Below, piece by piece: positions 9,299 to 19,459 of a stretch of DNA of 64,000 nt (the first letter of the stretch is position 1; every line of letters starts with the position of its first letter). A program made the position numbers and the translations under genes. Origin of the DNA: Acinetobacter sp. TGL-Y2 (lineage in GTDB: Bacteria; Pseudomonadota; Gammaproteobacteria; Pseudomonadales; Moraxellaceae); NCBI RefSeq assembly GCF_001612555.1, contig NZ_CP015110.1:744001-808000 (forward strand). The letters are read 5' to 3'. Under the pieces are notes generated by a model. It ran no database searches and was not told the DNA's origin. It was given only the letters and a program-made list of their open reading frames with translations.

Positions 9299-10180
9299 AT
9301 GAATGCTAAAGTGAATATTACAAATCGTGCAGGCGCATCATTTCCAGTTCGTCGCATGCAATTTGATTTCAATCAAGTGCCTGAGTATTGGATGGATGGC
9401 TCAGCGGGCTTGACCCACTTCATGACGGCATTGTCAGCGCTGTTTCCAGCAGGCGAAAAGTTTTTTATCGACAGTGTGCGTGCGGTACGTCAGCATCCAG
9501 CCATTAAAGACAATGCAGCGCTACAAAAAGAGATCAGTGGCTTTATTGGTCAAGAAGCCATGCATACGCATGAACATGCAAACTTCAATGCTTCGGCGCA
9601 GAAATTTGGTCATGATGTAGAGCGCTTAGAGAAGTACACAAATACGGTCATTCAAACTTTTAGAAAAACTGCCGCGTTTGCAGGTAAGCCTTTTGGTATC
9701 AATCAACAAATGATCGATCTCATTGGAACGACTGCTTTAGAGCATTTTACAGCGACTATTGCATCTGAGCTTCTCAGAAACTCACACATTCAGGAACTCA
9801 TGACCGATGAAACCATGAAAACTATGTGGCTTTGGCATGCTATTGAAGAGAATGAGCATAAAGCAGTGGCTTATGACGTTTTTGAAGGTGTATTTGGTAA
9901 AGGTTTAAAAGCGTACACTGTCAGAACAGGTGGTTTAGCTCTAGCGATGGTGATTTTATTTTTAGTTCAGAGCTACTTTGTGATGCGCTTGCTCAAAGAT
10001 GATAAAAAATTAAACCTTCAATCGCTTCAAGACATTTATACCTATGGATATAGCCCGTCTAAAGGCATTATTTCAGGTATGGGCAAAGAGATGTTGATTT
10101 ACTTTAAACCCGGTTTTCATCCGAATGATCTCGATACAGTCGGTCTTTTGGACAAATGGAAAGCCAAGTTAGGTTTTTAA
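9299..10180 (+). CDS. Metal-dependent hydrolase family protein (PF10118-like)
   Basis: The 293-residue protein resembles the predicted metal-dependent hydrolases of PF10118/COG3687. Putative metal ligands are visible in three helical motifs: GQEAMHTHEH, TALEHFTATIA and WHAIEENEHKAVAYDVF. The spacing recalls a ferritin-like diiron or di-metal site. A hydrophobic helix near residues 215-235 (LALAMVILFLVQSYFVM) suggests membrane association. The start has an excellent AAAGGAG six bases upstream. It is a single gene between two terminators. Substrate is unknown. Confidence 0.75.
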   Translation: MNAKVNITNRAGASFPVRRMQFDFNQVPEYWMDGSAGLTHFMTALSALFPAGEKFFIDSVRAVRQHPAIKDNAALQKEISGFIGQEAMHTHEHANFNASAQKFGHDVERLEKYTNTVIQTFRKTAAFAGKPFGINQQMIDLIGTTALEHFTATIASELLRNSHIQELMTDETMKTMWLWHAIEENEHKAVAYDVFEGVFGKGLKAYTVRTGGLALAMVILFLVQSYFVMRLLKDDKKLNLQSLQDIYTYGYSPSKGIISGMGKEMLIYFKPGFHPNDLDTVGLLDKWKAKLGF

Positions 10181-10216
10181 GGGCTTATTCGACTGTGATT
10201 TTGAATTAATGCTTAT

Positions 10217-10243
10217 TGGGTAACGGAAGTTACCCATTTTTTT
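10217..10243 (+). terminator. Terminator after the PF10118 hydrolase gene
   Basis: TGGGTAAC, loop GGAA, GTTACCCA followed by seven Ts. Confidence 0.8.
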
Positions 10244-10308
10244 GCTCGATTTTTTGTTCAAACTTTCTATAATGCATCTTTAGTTCAACATTGTAGATAA
10301 GAAATTCA

Positions 10309-10773
10309 ATGATTCGTTTAATGCAGCATACTGATGTATCCACCGTAGTGAATATTGAAAAAATGGTGCAAAGTCATCCTTGGACGGTCTCCCAGTTTCA
10401 AGATTCAGTCGATGCTTATGTCAGTACGGTGATTGAACATCAAGGAAAAGTGGTCGGATTTTGTATTTTACAACCAGTCGTCGATGAAGCAAATTTGTTA
10501 TTGATGGCGATTGACCCTGCTGTGCAAGGCAAGGGGTTGGGCTTTAAGCTTTTAGATCAGTCACTCCAATTACTTAAAAATAATCCTGTTCAAATATTTC
10601 TAGAAGTTCGTGAAAGTAACCTCGCTGCCATCGCTTTGTATGAAAAATCAGATTTTCATCAAATCGATATTCGTAAAAATTACTACCCGAAGCCACAAGG
10701 CGGAAAGGAAAATGCGATTATTATGGTGAAGTCGTGTAGTGATGATTTTTCACAACTTTTTAAAATGCAGTAA
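10309..10773 (+). CDS. rimI: Ribosomal protein S18 alanine N-acetyltransferase
   Basis: This 154-residue GNAT enzyme matches RimI, which acetylates the N-terminal alanine of ribosomal protein S18 using acetyl-CoA. The acetyl-CoA-binding motif QGKGLGFKLLDQSL is present at about residues 70-83, followed by the family segment EVRESNLAAIALYEKSDF and the tyrosine-containing NYYP. The C-terminal tail is slightly longer than usual. The gene converges on bpt with only 14 bases between stop codons and no clear terminator there. GNAT proteins are hard to tell apart; RimI is the best match. Confidence 0.85.
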   Translation: MIRLMQHTDVSTVVNIEKMVQSHPWTVSQFQDSVDAYVSTVIEHQGKVVGFCILQPVVDEANLLLMAIDPAVQGKGLGFKLLDQSLQLLKNNPVQIFLEVRESNLAAIALYEKSDFHQIDIRKNYYPKPQGGKENAIIMVKSCSDDFSQLFKMQ

Positions 10774-10787
10774 TCCGCACTTAGGGT

Positions 10788-11603
10788 CTATTTAACAATA
10801 AAATCATTCCATTCAGAGGGCAGTGTGGTCATGAGCATTTGCCCTAATTGATGAGTTTCTTCTGAGTTCAAAGCACGATTTAATCTACGCCATTGCCCAT
10901 CGAGCAGTAATTCAAAAGGTGCATATTGAGATTTATAATTCATCTTGTTTGAATGTGGTACCCAATAGCCTAAGTAAACATAACGCTGAAGTTTGGATTG
11001 CACATATTCGATTTGTTTTAGTACTGCATACACGCCGAGCGAACGTCTGTGTTCATCTGGGTCAAAGAATGTATACACTGCTGAAATCCCATCGTCTAAG
11101 ACATCACAAGTCGATATACTAATTAGACGATCATCTTTCCACAATTCTAAAAAGAAGCTATGTGTACAACTGTGAATTAAGAATTTCTCAAACTGATCAT
11201 AACTTGGGGGAAACATATCGCCATCTGAGTGGCGTTCATTGATATAGCGTTCATACAGTTGGTAATGTAAATCAGATGCATCTTGTGTCTGTGTGATTTT
11301 AACGGTTAAATCTTGATTACGTTTCCATGCCTTTTTTTGTTGGCTATTCATCTCGAAAGTCGCAACCGGTACACGACAAGACAAACATTGACGGCATAAG
11401 TGACATTCAGGACGATAGATAAAGTCACCGCTGCGTCTAAAACCTGTACGCGAAAGTTCAGATAAGGTCACCACTTCAATTTTATGGGTGGGATCTAAGA
11501 ACACCATCCGTGCTGATTTATTAGTCAAATAACTGCAATCATGGGGCGGTGTAATATAGTATTGTAACTCGTTTAAAGGGGACTTCGGTTGGTAAGAATT
11601 CAT
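10788..11603 (-). CDS. bpt: Aspartate/glutamate leucyltransferase (Bpt)
   Basis: This 271-residue enzyme belongs to the bacterial ATE-like transferases. They attach leucine to N-terminal Asp or Glu of proteins, creating N-degrons for the ClpS/ClpAP pathway. The N-terminal cysteine cluster CHLCRQCLSC, typical of ATE proteins, is present near residues 68-77. The C-terminal GNAT-like domain contains YTFFDPDEHRRSLGVYAVL and YLGYWVPHSNKMNYK. It is 17 bases downstream of aat on the same strand, so the two N-degron transferases almost certainly form an operon. Confidence 0.9.
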   Translation of the reverse strand: MNSYQPKSPLNELQYYITPPHDCSYLTNKSARMVFLDPTHKIEVVTLSELSRTGFRRSGDFIYRPECHLCRQCLSCRVPVATFEMNSQQKKAWKRNQDLTVKITQTQDASDLHYQLYERYINERHSDGDMFPPSYDQFEKFLIHSCTHSFFLELWKDDRLISISTCDVLDDGISAVYTFFDPDEHRRSLGVYAVLKQIEYVQSKLQRYVYLGYWVPHSNKMNYKSQYAPFELLLDGQWRRLNRALNSEETHQLGQMLMTTLPSEWNDFIVK

Positions 11604-11620
11604 GCTGTCCCTCCTTATTT

Positions 11621-12349
11621 TTAGCCCATTAGGCGATGATTCAACGCTATTGTTTTACTTGAAAATACACTGTCTTGATAGCTTTGCCAATCAAGCGTAT
11701 GGGCTTTTATTACATCTTGTAACGATTTTAGGTAGTCTTGGCGAGAAAGTGTACTGGCACCTAAGCTGAGCAGATGTTCATTGACCAGTTGGCAGTCGAT
11801 CCAATCTAGATGATTTTCTAGACCAAATAGCATTAAGGCATAAAAAGCCATTTTCGATACATCTGTCTCAGTACTAAACATGGACTCACCAAAACAGCCC
11901 TTGCCAATGGTGACCCCATATAACCCCCCGACCAATCGATCATCAACATTCCAAACTTCAATGCTATAGGCGTAACCCGCTTTAAAGAGTGCCAAATACC
12001 CTTGTATGATGTCTTCCGTAATCCAAGTCTCGTCTGCATAGACGCGGGGCAGTGAACATGAACGAATGACTTGCTCAAATGCATGATTAAAAGTGATTTT
12101 ATAATCCCATTTTTTCATGTTTCGAATGAGCGATTTACTGGGATGATAATTTTGCGGATAAATCACACAGCGTGGCTCAGGACACCACCAACAAATGGGT
12201 TCTCCCTCATTAAACCAAGGAAATAATCCATTTGAGTAGGCTTGGTAGAGTGTAGCAGGGGAGAGGTCCGCCCCAATACAAATTAAGCCTTCACCCTCAG
12301 GGTCGGACGTCATTGGATCTGGAAAGGTATATAAAGATGCTGGAAGCAT
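11621..12349 (-). CDS. aat: Leucyl/phenylalanyl-tRNA--protein transferase
   Basis: Aat (242 residues) transfers Leu or Phe from tRNA to N-terminal Arg or Lys of proteins and so targets them to ClpS/ClpAP. Signature segments are visible: [38 protein letters not shown], and [19 protein letters not shown]. Length is normal. It is the first gene of the aat-bpt pair. Together these enzymes generate Leu/Phe N-degrons from both basic and acidic N-termini. Confidence 0.93.
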   Translation of the reverse strand: MLPASLYTFPDPMTSDPEGEGLICIGADLSPATLYQAYSNGLFPWFNEGEPICWWCPEPRCVIYPQNYHPSKSLIRNMKKWDYKITFNHAFEQVIRSCSLPRVYADETWITEDIIQGYLALFKAGYAYSIEVWNVDDRLVGGLYGVTIGKGCFGESMFSTETDVSKMAFYALMLFGLENHLDWIDCQLVNEHLLSLGASTLSRQDYLKSLQDVIKAHTLDWQSYQDSVFSSKTIALNHRLMG

Positions 12350-12362
12350 AATGAATGTCGAA

Positions 12363-12395
12363 AAAAGGATTCACTCTATTCTAGCGAATCCTTTT
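12363..12395. terminator. Hairpin between aat and the methyltransferase gene
   Basis: AAAAGGATTC and GAATCCTTTT pair around a 13-base loop, with A/T tracts on both sides. It can terminate the minus-strand methyltransferase gene upstream of aat. Confidence 0.55.
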
Positions 12396-12409
12396 ACTTT
12401 TTTGACTGC

Positions 12410-13960
12410 TTATGCAAAAAGTTTAAGTTGCTTCGCAATCTCAATTTTATCACTGGCTAAAAATAATTCGGCTTTGGCTTGGATAATTTGGATGCTCTTG
12501 GCTTTATCGTGGACTGCCTGACCGTCTTGATCTAAGACCAGCCAATTTAGAGCAATAAGCACTTCATATACATAGTTGGCGAATTGTTTTGCTGTTTTTA
12601 AACTATCAACAAAATAGGCACGATAAAACAATTGAGTGAAATGATCGGTCGGAATGCCAATGCCTGTGATGGCGTTCGCTAATACTTGGTAATTGGCTTG
12701 GAAGCTGGCTTGATGCAATAAATATAAATTTATGTTTTGGCACTGTTCGATCATTTGTCTAGTAGGGTTAAGCTGGCATGGTTGTGCCAAGCCCAAATGA
12801 CACAGAATGACCAACGCATTTAACACTTTACTGCAATTCAGCTGTGGATATTCTTTTTCAATTTCGGCAATGGTCAGCACTTGATAATTTTTATCTTTAA
12901 AGAGCTGTCCAATCGGCTTATAAATATCTTGAATTAAGTTAAATTCACCTAAATATCCATTGATTGTTTTAGGAATATCTCGAGGATTGCACAGTAGAAC
13001 GAAAGGAATTTGGCTAAGACGTTGTTGAGTCTGTAAAGGGGTGAGATTGTTTTTACCTCGGATAAATAAATCACGACGAAATTGAGTGTTGGCAAAATAA
13101 TCACGACATTGTTCTTTGAAGATTGGATGCTCAATTTTATTGAGAAATTGTTGATGTTCTTCAGAAAAATTTATATTGTTCAACTGCGTATTTAAGTCGG
13201 TAGACCCCGCATAAGACAATTTAATGTCTTCTAATGTGCGCACGACTTGTTGAAAAGAATAGCATTGCCAATCTTGATTTAAATATTCATGAATTAAATA
13301 GTTCGGATTTTGTTTTTTAAGTTCTTGAACTTTTTTAATGGCATTGGGATTTACTTTCGCAAAATTGGGGTTCTTGTTTAAGAGTTGTTCACTAAAATCT
13401 AATGCATCACTCACATTTTGAATGGGATTGGTGCTGGTACTATTGAACTTAAAGTGGCTATGAAATAACTCACGGATTGGCATATTTGCCGCCCAACCCG
13501 TGACACAGTTATAGCTGATATACACGATGCCATTGGGTTTTAAGTGTTTTCGAATAAATTTTAAAATAATATGTTGGTTTTCATGACTGATCCAACTCCA
13601 TATACCATGCAAGCTAATTGAATCAAATAAAGGTAAATTCTTATTGAGCAGTTCTTCAAAACTGTCATCGTAAAAGTGGTGTTCAGTTTGACTTTGTTCT
13701 GCAAGCACATTGGCATGTGCGGCATGTGCGGGATTAAAATCTGTTCCATAGAAGTGACCAAAACCTGATGCGGCATGGATGTTTAAACTGACCCCTTGAC
13801 CGAAGCCTAATTCACAATGGGTATGTTCTTCGTGACTCGCCGGGCAATCTACGCCATTAAGCAGTAGGCAAAATTTTTGAAAATTAGGGCTCAAATCTTT
13901 GTAATAACCAAACGTGTAGTTCACAGTCGTTTGATAACCATCCGTCCAATGCGTGGTCAT
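12410..13960 (-). CDS. SAM-dependent methyltransferase with regulatory domain
   Basis: The 516-residue protein has an N-terminal class I methyltransferase fold. The SAM-binding loop ELGFGQGVSLNIHAA is near residues 51-65, with YGTDFNPAHAA as the next acidic strand and SISLHGIWSWIS as a motif IV-like segment. It continues into a region like the predicted methyltransferase regulatory domain (PF10119) and a helical C-terminus. Similar two-domain proteins are annotated as class I SAM-dependent methyltransferases, some next to surface-polysaccharide genes. The target is unknown. It lies between trxB and aat, all on the minus strand, but separate hairpins suggest independent transcription. Confidence 0.75.
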   Translation of the reverse strand: MTTHWTDGYQTTVNYTFGYYKDLSPNFQKFCLLLNGVDCPASHEEHTHCELGFGQGVSLNIHAASGFGHFYGTDFNPAHAAHANVLAEQSQTEHHFYDDSFEELLNKNLPLFDSISLHGIWSWISHENQHIILKFIRKHLKPNGIVYISYNCVTGWAANMPIRELFHSHFKFNSTSTNPIQNVSDALDFSEQLLNKNPNFAKVNPNAIKKVQELKKQNPNYLIHEYLNQDWQCYSFQQVVRTLEDIKLSYAGSTDLNTQLNNINFSEEHQQFLNKIEHPIFKEQCRDYFANTQFRRDLFIRGKNNLTPLQTQQRLSQIPFVLLCNPRDIPKTINGYLGEFNLIQDIYKPIGQLFKDKNYQVLTIAEIEKEYPQLNCSKVLNALVILCHLGLAQPCQLNPTRQMIEQCQNINLYLLHQASFQANYQVLANAITGIGIPTDHFTQLFYRAYFVDSLKTAKQFANYVYEVLIALNWLVLDQDGQAVHDKAKSIQIIQAKAELFLASDKIEIAKQLKLFA

Positions 13961-14017
13961 TTTTTTCTCTTAATTTTATCTATGGGTGAGAGTGTTATAA
14001 CGTATAGCCAGACAAAA

Positions 14018-14042
14018 TAAAACCACCGCTAGGGTGGTTTTA
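14018..14042. terminator. Terminator downstream of trxB
   Basis: AAAACCACC, loop GCTA, GGGTGGTTTT lies just past the trxB stop and reads as a terminator on the minus strand (and possibly both). Confidence 0.8.
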
Positions 14043-14065
14043 TGATTAGATTTTATAAACCTATA

Positions 14066-15300
<1,235 letters not shown>

Positions 15301-18300
15301 ATGACTGCGGTGTCAAGTGTTTATGCACAGCGCTTAGTTTTAACATTCTTCTTAATCTCATTTGGTATTTACCTGTTCTTAGCAACAGTGACTTATACGC
15401 CATTTGATCCAGGTTGGATGCATATTTCAAGTGATACACAACACGTTTCAAATGCCAGTGGTGTGGCCGGTGCATGGATTGCTGACTTAATGTTTGGCTT
15501 TCTAGGCTGGGCAAGTTTGCTGATTCCTATTTTTCTCTTTGTTGAGGCGATTCAGGTTTGGTGGCCACGTAGTTTTGTCAGTCGTCCATTTCGTTATGCG
15601 GCACAATTTTTTATTTTGCTCAGTATTGCAAGTCTCAACTATTTGTTGTGGACGGTGCCTGCAGATACCTTAACCAATGCCTCTGGCGGTATTATTGGTT
15701 ATGAGTTGGGTGCAAGCTTATCGCACTTGTTGACGATTTATGGCGCAGTATTCTTTTTGCTACTTTTAACTGGTGTCCTGTTCACTTTAGCCTTTGGTAT
15801 TCAATGGAATAAAACTTGGGCGACCTTACAAGCTACGCCTGCGTATTTACAAGATTTGTTTTATAAAAATGTGCCTGAAAGCGAATCTGCGTATGACTTG
15901 ACTAGTCCGTCTGCGCAGACGCCCAAAGTACAAAATGCTCAATCGCAAGCTACTCAAAATAATGCAAAACAAAATGATGATGAGTTGAATCACATTCTTG
16001 AACTGGATGAAACGGCTCAAGCAGCTACGACAAAAGACAAGCGCGCTGAAATCATGGCTGAACGCTTATTTCAAGACATGGTCGGTAAAGAGGCTGCACA
16101 GCAATTTGATGCTGAAGATGAGTTAGAGTTTGAGCGTACCTTAGAAAAAGCACATCGTTTGGAGCAAGAAAATCTACGCGTTGTGCCAACGGGCGAAGTG
16201 TGGAAAGCATTACATCCAGATGATAATCACAAGCGTGAAATTGATGAGCTGCTTCGAGCGGCTGAAGATGATTTACAGCCTGCTACCCAATCGCACTTGA
16301 TGGATCAGGCACGCCCTCAGCGTTCATTTGCACAGGAATCGGTGCAGTCTTCAAAATCAGACTTAGATTGGAATGATGATCAGGTTTTTGATGAATTATT
16401 GGCCGTGGTACCTGACAATCAGCGCGAAAATGGGATGCATTCACCGTTTAACACAGCGCCTGATACGGATGAAGTCAATTCGACTGGAGTGGATCTAATG
16501 CCCACTGCGGCTATCGCTTCTGGGGCGGTTGCTGCACACATCGATCCGACCCATAGGGCACTGCGCCGTGCTGAAAATTTAGCATCGGAATTGGATGATC
16601 TGGCTTCATTGGTGGATCAGTCTGATCAGAATTACATGTCTCAGCATTCAGATACGGCGTTAAAGCAACAGCAGCAAGAAACTCAGCCTCAGCAAGCGAC
16701 GCCACCTCGAACCACTTCGAGCTATGCGCAATCAACGCCTTTGGTAAGAGCTGAAATTCAAACACAATTTAAGCCGACCAGTATCGTATCGGAAGAAGAA
16801 AAACAGCGGATTGCGGCGGACAAGACTGCATTTAGAGATGCATGGCAAGAAACGGTCGGTGTGCCTGAGGTTGATGAAAAACCTATCGATGATTTTGATA
16901 TGGACGCGCCATTAACCGATGCATTTGGTCGACCAATGTCATTGGCGATGCAAGTGGCGCAGCGACGTAAAGATCTACCAACATTACCTGGACTTGAAAT
17001 TCTGGATAAAGTCGATCCCAATAAAAAGGTCAACTTCACCCCAGAGCAGTTGGCACGTTTATCTGAACTGTTGGAAATTAAGCTGCAAGAATTTAATGTC
17101 AAAGCCAAAGTCATTGAGGCACAGCCAGGTCCTGTGGTCACCCGTTTTGAACTGGATCTTGCTCCTGGGGTAAAAGCTTCCAAAGTCACCAATATTTCGC
17201 GTGACTTGGCACGTTCAATGTCGATGGCTTCAGTACGTGTGGTCGAAGTCATTCCGGGTAAACCATATATTGGAATCGAGGTGCCTAACAGTACCCGTGA
17301 AATGGTGCGTCTGATTGAACTGCTTGAAACACCAGTGTATCGAGATCCGAACAGCTCGATTTCTATGGCGATGGGTAAAGATATTTCAGGTAATCCAGTC
17401 CTGACTGACTTGGGTAAAGCACCACATATGTTGGTGGCGGGTACAACAGGTTCGGGTAAATCGGTTGCGGTGAATGCCATGATTTTGTCGATGTTATTAA
17501 AATACACGCCAAAACAATTGCGTTTGATTCTAATCGATCCGAAGCAGTTAGAACTTGCCAACTATAATGATATTCCGCATTTGCTGACGCCTGTTGTGAC
17601 AGACATGAAAGATGCGGTCAACGCATTGAACTGGTGTGTCAATGAAATGGAACGTCGTTATAAACTGATGTCATTCCTTAAAATTCGAAAATTGTCAGAC
17701 TACAACCGCAAGGTTGAAGAAGCCATTGCCAATGGTGAGGACCTCATTGACCCGACATGGAAGGCCAGTGACTCGGTTGTGGGTGAGCGCGCGCCTCGTT
17801 TAGAACCTTTACCATCGATTGTGATTGTTGCGGACGAATTTGCAGACATGATCATGCAGGTCGGTAAAAAGGCTGAAGAAATGATTACCCGTTTGGCACA
17901 GAAATCACGTGCAGCCGGTATTCACTTACTCCTTGCCACACAGCGACCTTCGGTGGATGTGATTACCGGCTTGATCAAAGCCAATATTCCAACCCGTGTG
18001 GCTTTACGTGTGAACTCTAAAATTGACTCAAGAACCATTTTAGATGCAGGTGGCGCAGAAGACTTGCTAGGTCATGGTGACATGTTGTTCTTGGGGCCGG
18101 GTAAAATTGAACCAGAACGCGTGCACGGTGCTTTTATTTCAGATGATGAAGTAAACCGTATTTGTGATGCTTGGCGTGAACGTGCAGCGCCGAACTATGT
18201 GGATGAAATTTTAACGCCTTATGATGAAGAACCGACGTCTCGTGGTTTTGAAGATGGCGATGGCAGTTCAGATCGTGATGCTCTATATGATCAGTGCGTA

Positions 18301-18456
18301 TCTTTTGTCTTGGAAACCCGTAAAGCATCTACATCATCGCTACAGCGAAAATTTAGTTTGGGTTATAACCGTGCAGCACGGATTATTGACCAGATGGAAG
18401 AAAATGGTATTGTGAGTTCAATGGGTGCCAATGGTAAACGAGAAATCTTGGTTTAA
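15301..18456 (+). CDS. ftsK: DNA translocase FtsK
   Basis: This 1051-residue septal DNA pump coordinates chromosome segregation with division. The first ~180 residues contain membrane helices. A long hydrophilic linker rich in Gln, Asp and Ala (about 200-510) follows. The RecA-like motor has Walker A GTTGSGKS near residue 715 and the segment LILIDPKQLELANYNDIPHL. The C-terminal winged helix (gamma domain, last ~65 residues) would bind KOPS sequences and XerD. The ATG at 15301 has AGGA six bases upstream; an in-frame TTG at 15283 lacks support. It is monocistronic with its own terminator. Confidence 0.95.
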   Translation: MTAVSSVYAQRLVLTFFLISFGIYLFLATVTYTPFDPGWMHISSDTQHVSNASGVAGAWIADLMFGFLGWASLLIPIFLFVEAIQVWWPRSFVSRPFRYAAQFFILLSIASLNYLLWTVPADTLTNASGGIIGYELGASLSHLLTIYGAVFFLLLLTGVLFTLAFGIQWNKTWATLQATPAYLQDLFYKNVPESESAYDLTSPSAQTPKVQNAQSQATQNNAKQNDDELNHILELDETAQAATTKDKRAEIMAERLFQDMVGKEAAQQFDAEDELEFERTLEKAHRLEQENLRVVPTGEVWKALHPDDNHKREIDELLRAAEDDLQPATQSHLMDQARPQRSFAQESVQSSKSDLDWNDDQVFDELLAVVPDNQRENGMHSPFNTAPDTDEVNSTGVDLMPTAAIASGAVAAHIDPTHRALRRAENLASELDDLASLVDQSDQNYMSQHSDTALKQQQQETQPQQATPPRTTSSYAQSTPLVRAEIQTQFKPTSIVSEEEKQRIAADKTAFRDAWQETVGVPEVDEKPIDDFDMDAPLTDAFGRPMSLAMQVAQRRKDLPTLPGLEILDKVDPNKKVNFTPEQLARLSELLEIKLQEFNVKAKVIEAQPGPVVTRFELDLAPGVKASKVTNISRDLARSMSMASVRVVEVIPGKPYIGIEVPNSTREMVRLIELLETPVYRDPNSSISMAMGKDISGNPVLTDLGKAPHMLVAGTTGSGKSVAVNAMILSMLLKYTPKQLRLILIDPKQLELANYNDIPHLLTPVVTDMKDAVNALNWCVNEMERRYKLMSFLKIRKLSDYNRKVEEAIANGEDLIDPTWKASDSVVGERAPRLEPLPSIVIVADEFADMIMQVGKKAEEMITRLAQKSRAAGIHLLLATQRPSVDVITGLIKANIPTRVALRVNSKIDSRTILDAGGAEDLLGHGDMLFLGPGKIEPERVHGAFISDDEVNRICDAWRERAAPNYVDEILTPYDEEPTSRGFEDGDGSSDRDALYDQCVSFVLETRKASTSSLQRKFSLGYNRAARIIDQMEENGIVSSMGANGKREILV

Positions 18457-18485
18457 GCTGATCTCGGTATGTCAATTCAACACAT

Positions 18486-18513
18486 AAAAAAACCTGCATC
18501 AGCAGGTTTTTTT
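18486..18513. terminator. Bidirectional terminator between ftsK and the PA4642-type gene
   Basis: AAAAAACCTGC, loop ATCA, GCAGGTTTTTTT lies between converging genes. Confidence 0.85.
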
Positions 18514-18538
18514 ATGTGTAAAAATCGGCATTGAGGAT

Positions 18539-18826
18539 TTAAGCAAACTGCGCCAAAACCTCTAAAAAGCCTTCTTTTTGACGTGGAAATGTTGCGATCA
18601 CATCATGAATGCGCTGGCCTTCAGGATTGGTTGCATGGATATCACGACCCTCTGCAACAAATTGCGTAAGTAAGCGCTGATAGTCAAAAGGGCGCATGTG
18701 CTTGAATGCATGATAGAGCACATGAAAGTCAGCATTCACACCTTCAGGAGGCAGCTGAGTTAAATAGGCAAATACGCGCTCGTCTGACCATTCTTCATTG
18801 AATGTGGCTGGCTGAGATAATGCCAT
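18539..18826 (-). CDS. PA4642-family small protein
   Basis: The 95-residue product resembles the conserved but uncharacterised PA4642-type family of pseudomonads and relatives. Conserved-looking features include EEWSDERVFAYLTQLPPEG, an HVLYHAFKHMRP segment and a C-terminal helix. It is soluble, with no signal peptide or membrane helix. Function is unknown. It sits between the ftsK terminator and the repeat-rich region downstream of minE. Confidence 0.7.
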   Translation of the reverse strand: MALSQPATFNEEWSDERVFAYLTQLPPEGVNADFHVLYHAFKHMRPFDYQRLLTQFVAEGRDIHATNPEGQRIHDVIATFPRQKEGFLEVLAQFA

Positions 18827-19183
18827 CGCAATCTCCTAGGTTATGCTGAAAAAAGGCAAAATTTGTAAAAATAAGAGGCAGAATATTTTATTAAATTCTG
18901 CCAATTGGAAGCTTGGCTTTTTGCCTTGTAACTGGCAAAGCCTTAAAGCAATGCTTTAAGTTTTCTGATCCAGTCTACGAAGCATAGCTTCTCATCTTGC
19001 GACTGGGCGAAGCGTTGCTTTTGAAAACTCGAAACAAAGTTTCTCGTCTTGCGACTGGGCGAAGCAGTGCTTTTGATAGCCCACTCGAAACAAAGTTTCT
19101 CGTCTTGCGCCACAACAAAGCAGTGCTTTGTTGTGGCTCATATTTTGCCTTGATTCAAATTGCTTGACTAATCAATAATCAGA
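18827..19183. repeat. Palindromic and direct repeats downstream of minE
   Basis: No gene is seen in these 357 bases. Three imperfect units of about 52-56 bases start near 18976, 19028 and 19084, sharing CGAAACAAAGTTTCTCGTC or close variants and AAGCAGTGCTTTTG-like palindromes. The strongest inverted repeat spans 19109-19137, 14-bp arms GCCACAACAAAGCA/TGCTTTGTTGTGGC around one base. Another, CTTAAAGCA/TGCTTTAAG, is at 18942-18960, and GAAGCATAGCTTC is at 18980-18992. An outer inverted repeat GGCTTTTTGCC/GGCAAAGCC lies at about 18914-18942. The cluster would be transcribed as the 3' region of the minCDE mRNA. Confidence 0.75.
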
Positions 19184-19456
19184 TTAACGTTCTTCAGGCA
19201 AATTGATATTCATTTCTAACATTTCGATATTTGCTTCAGAACGAACCGACATTTGAATATGTTGTTCATCCACACCACGAACATAGCGATTGACCACTTG
19301 CATGATTTCTTTTTTCATTTGATCAATCTTATCTTGGCTTAAACGTTTGCCTAAGCCATTTTCAGACGCTACGATAACTTTTAAACGATCCTTTGCAGTT
19401 TGTGCACTGGGTTGTTTTTCGTCATTGCTGAAAAGTTTACTCCAAAATCCTGCCAT
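19184..19456 (-). CDS. minE: Cell division topological specificity factor MinE
   Basis: MinE (90 residues) stimulates MinD ATPase and drives the pole-to-pole oscillation that keeps division at midcell. The MinD-interacting region (SAQTAKDRLKVIVASE) and the topological specificity domain (MKKEIMQVVNRYV) are recognisable. It follows minD by three bases, so translation is probably coupled. A palindrome cluster lies downstream in place of an ordinary terminator. Confidence 0.95.
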   Translation of the reverse strand: MAGFWSKLFSNDEKQPSAQTAKDRLKVIVASENGLGKRLSQDKIDQMKKEIMQVVNRYVRGVDEQHIQMSVRSEANIEMLEMNINLPEER

Positions 19457-19459
19457 GAT

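Noticed and set aside
16758..17561. 267-codon minus-strand frame inside ftsK
   Set aside because: It is antisense to the conserved FtsK motor domain, has a Ser/Arg-rich composition typical of shadow frames, and shows no motif.
18976..19137. CRISPR-like array after minE
   Set aside because: Units are imperfect and contiguous, without unique spacers of constant length, and no cas genes are near. They are better read as duplicated palindromic units.
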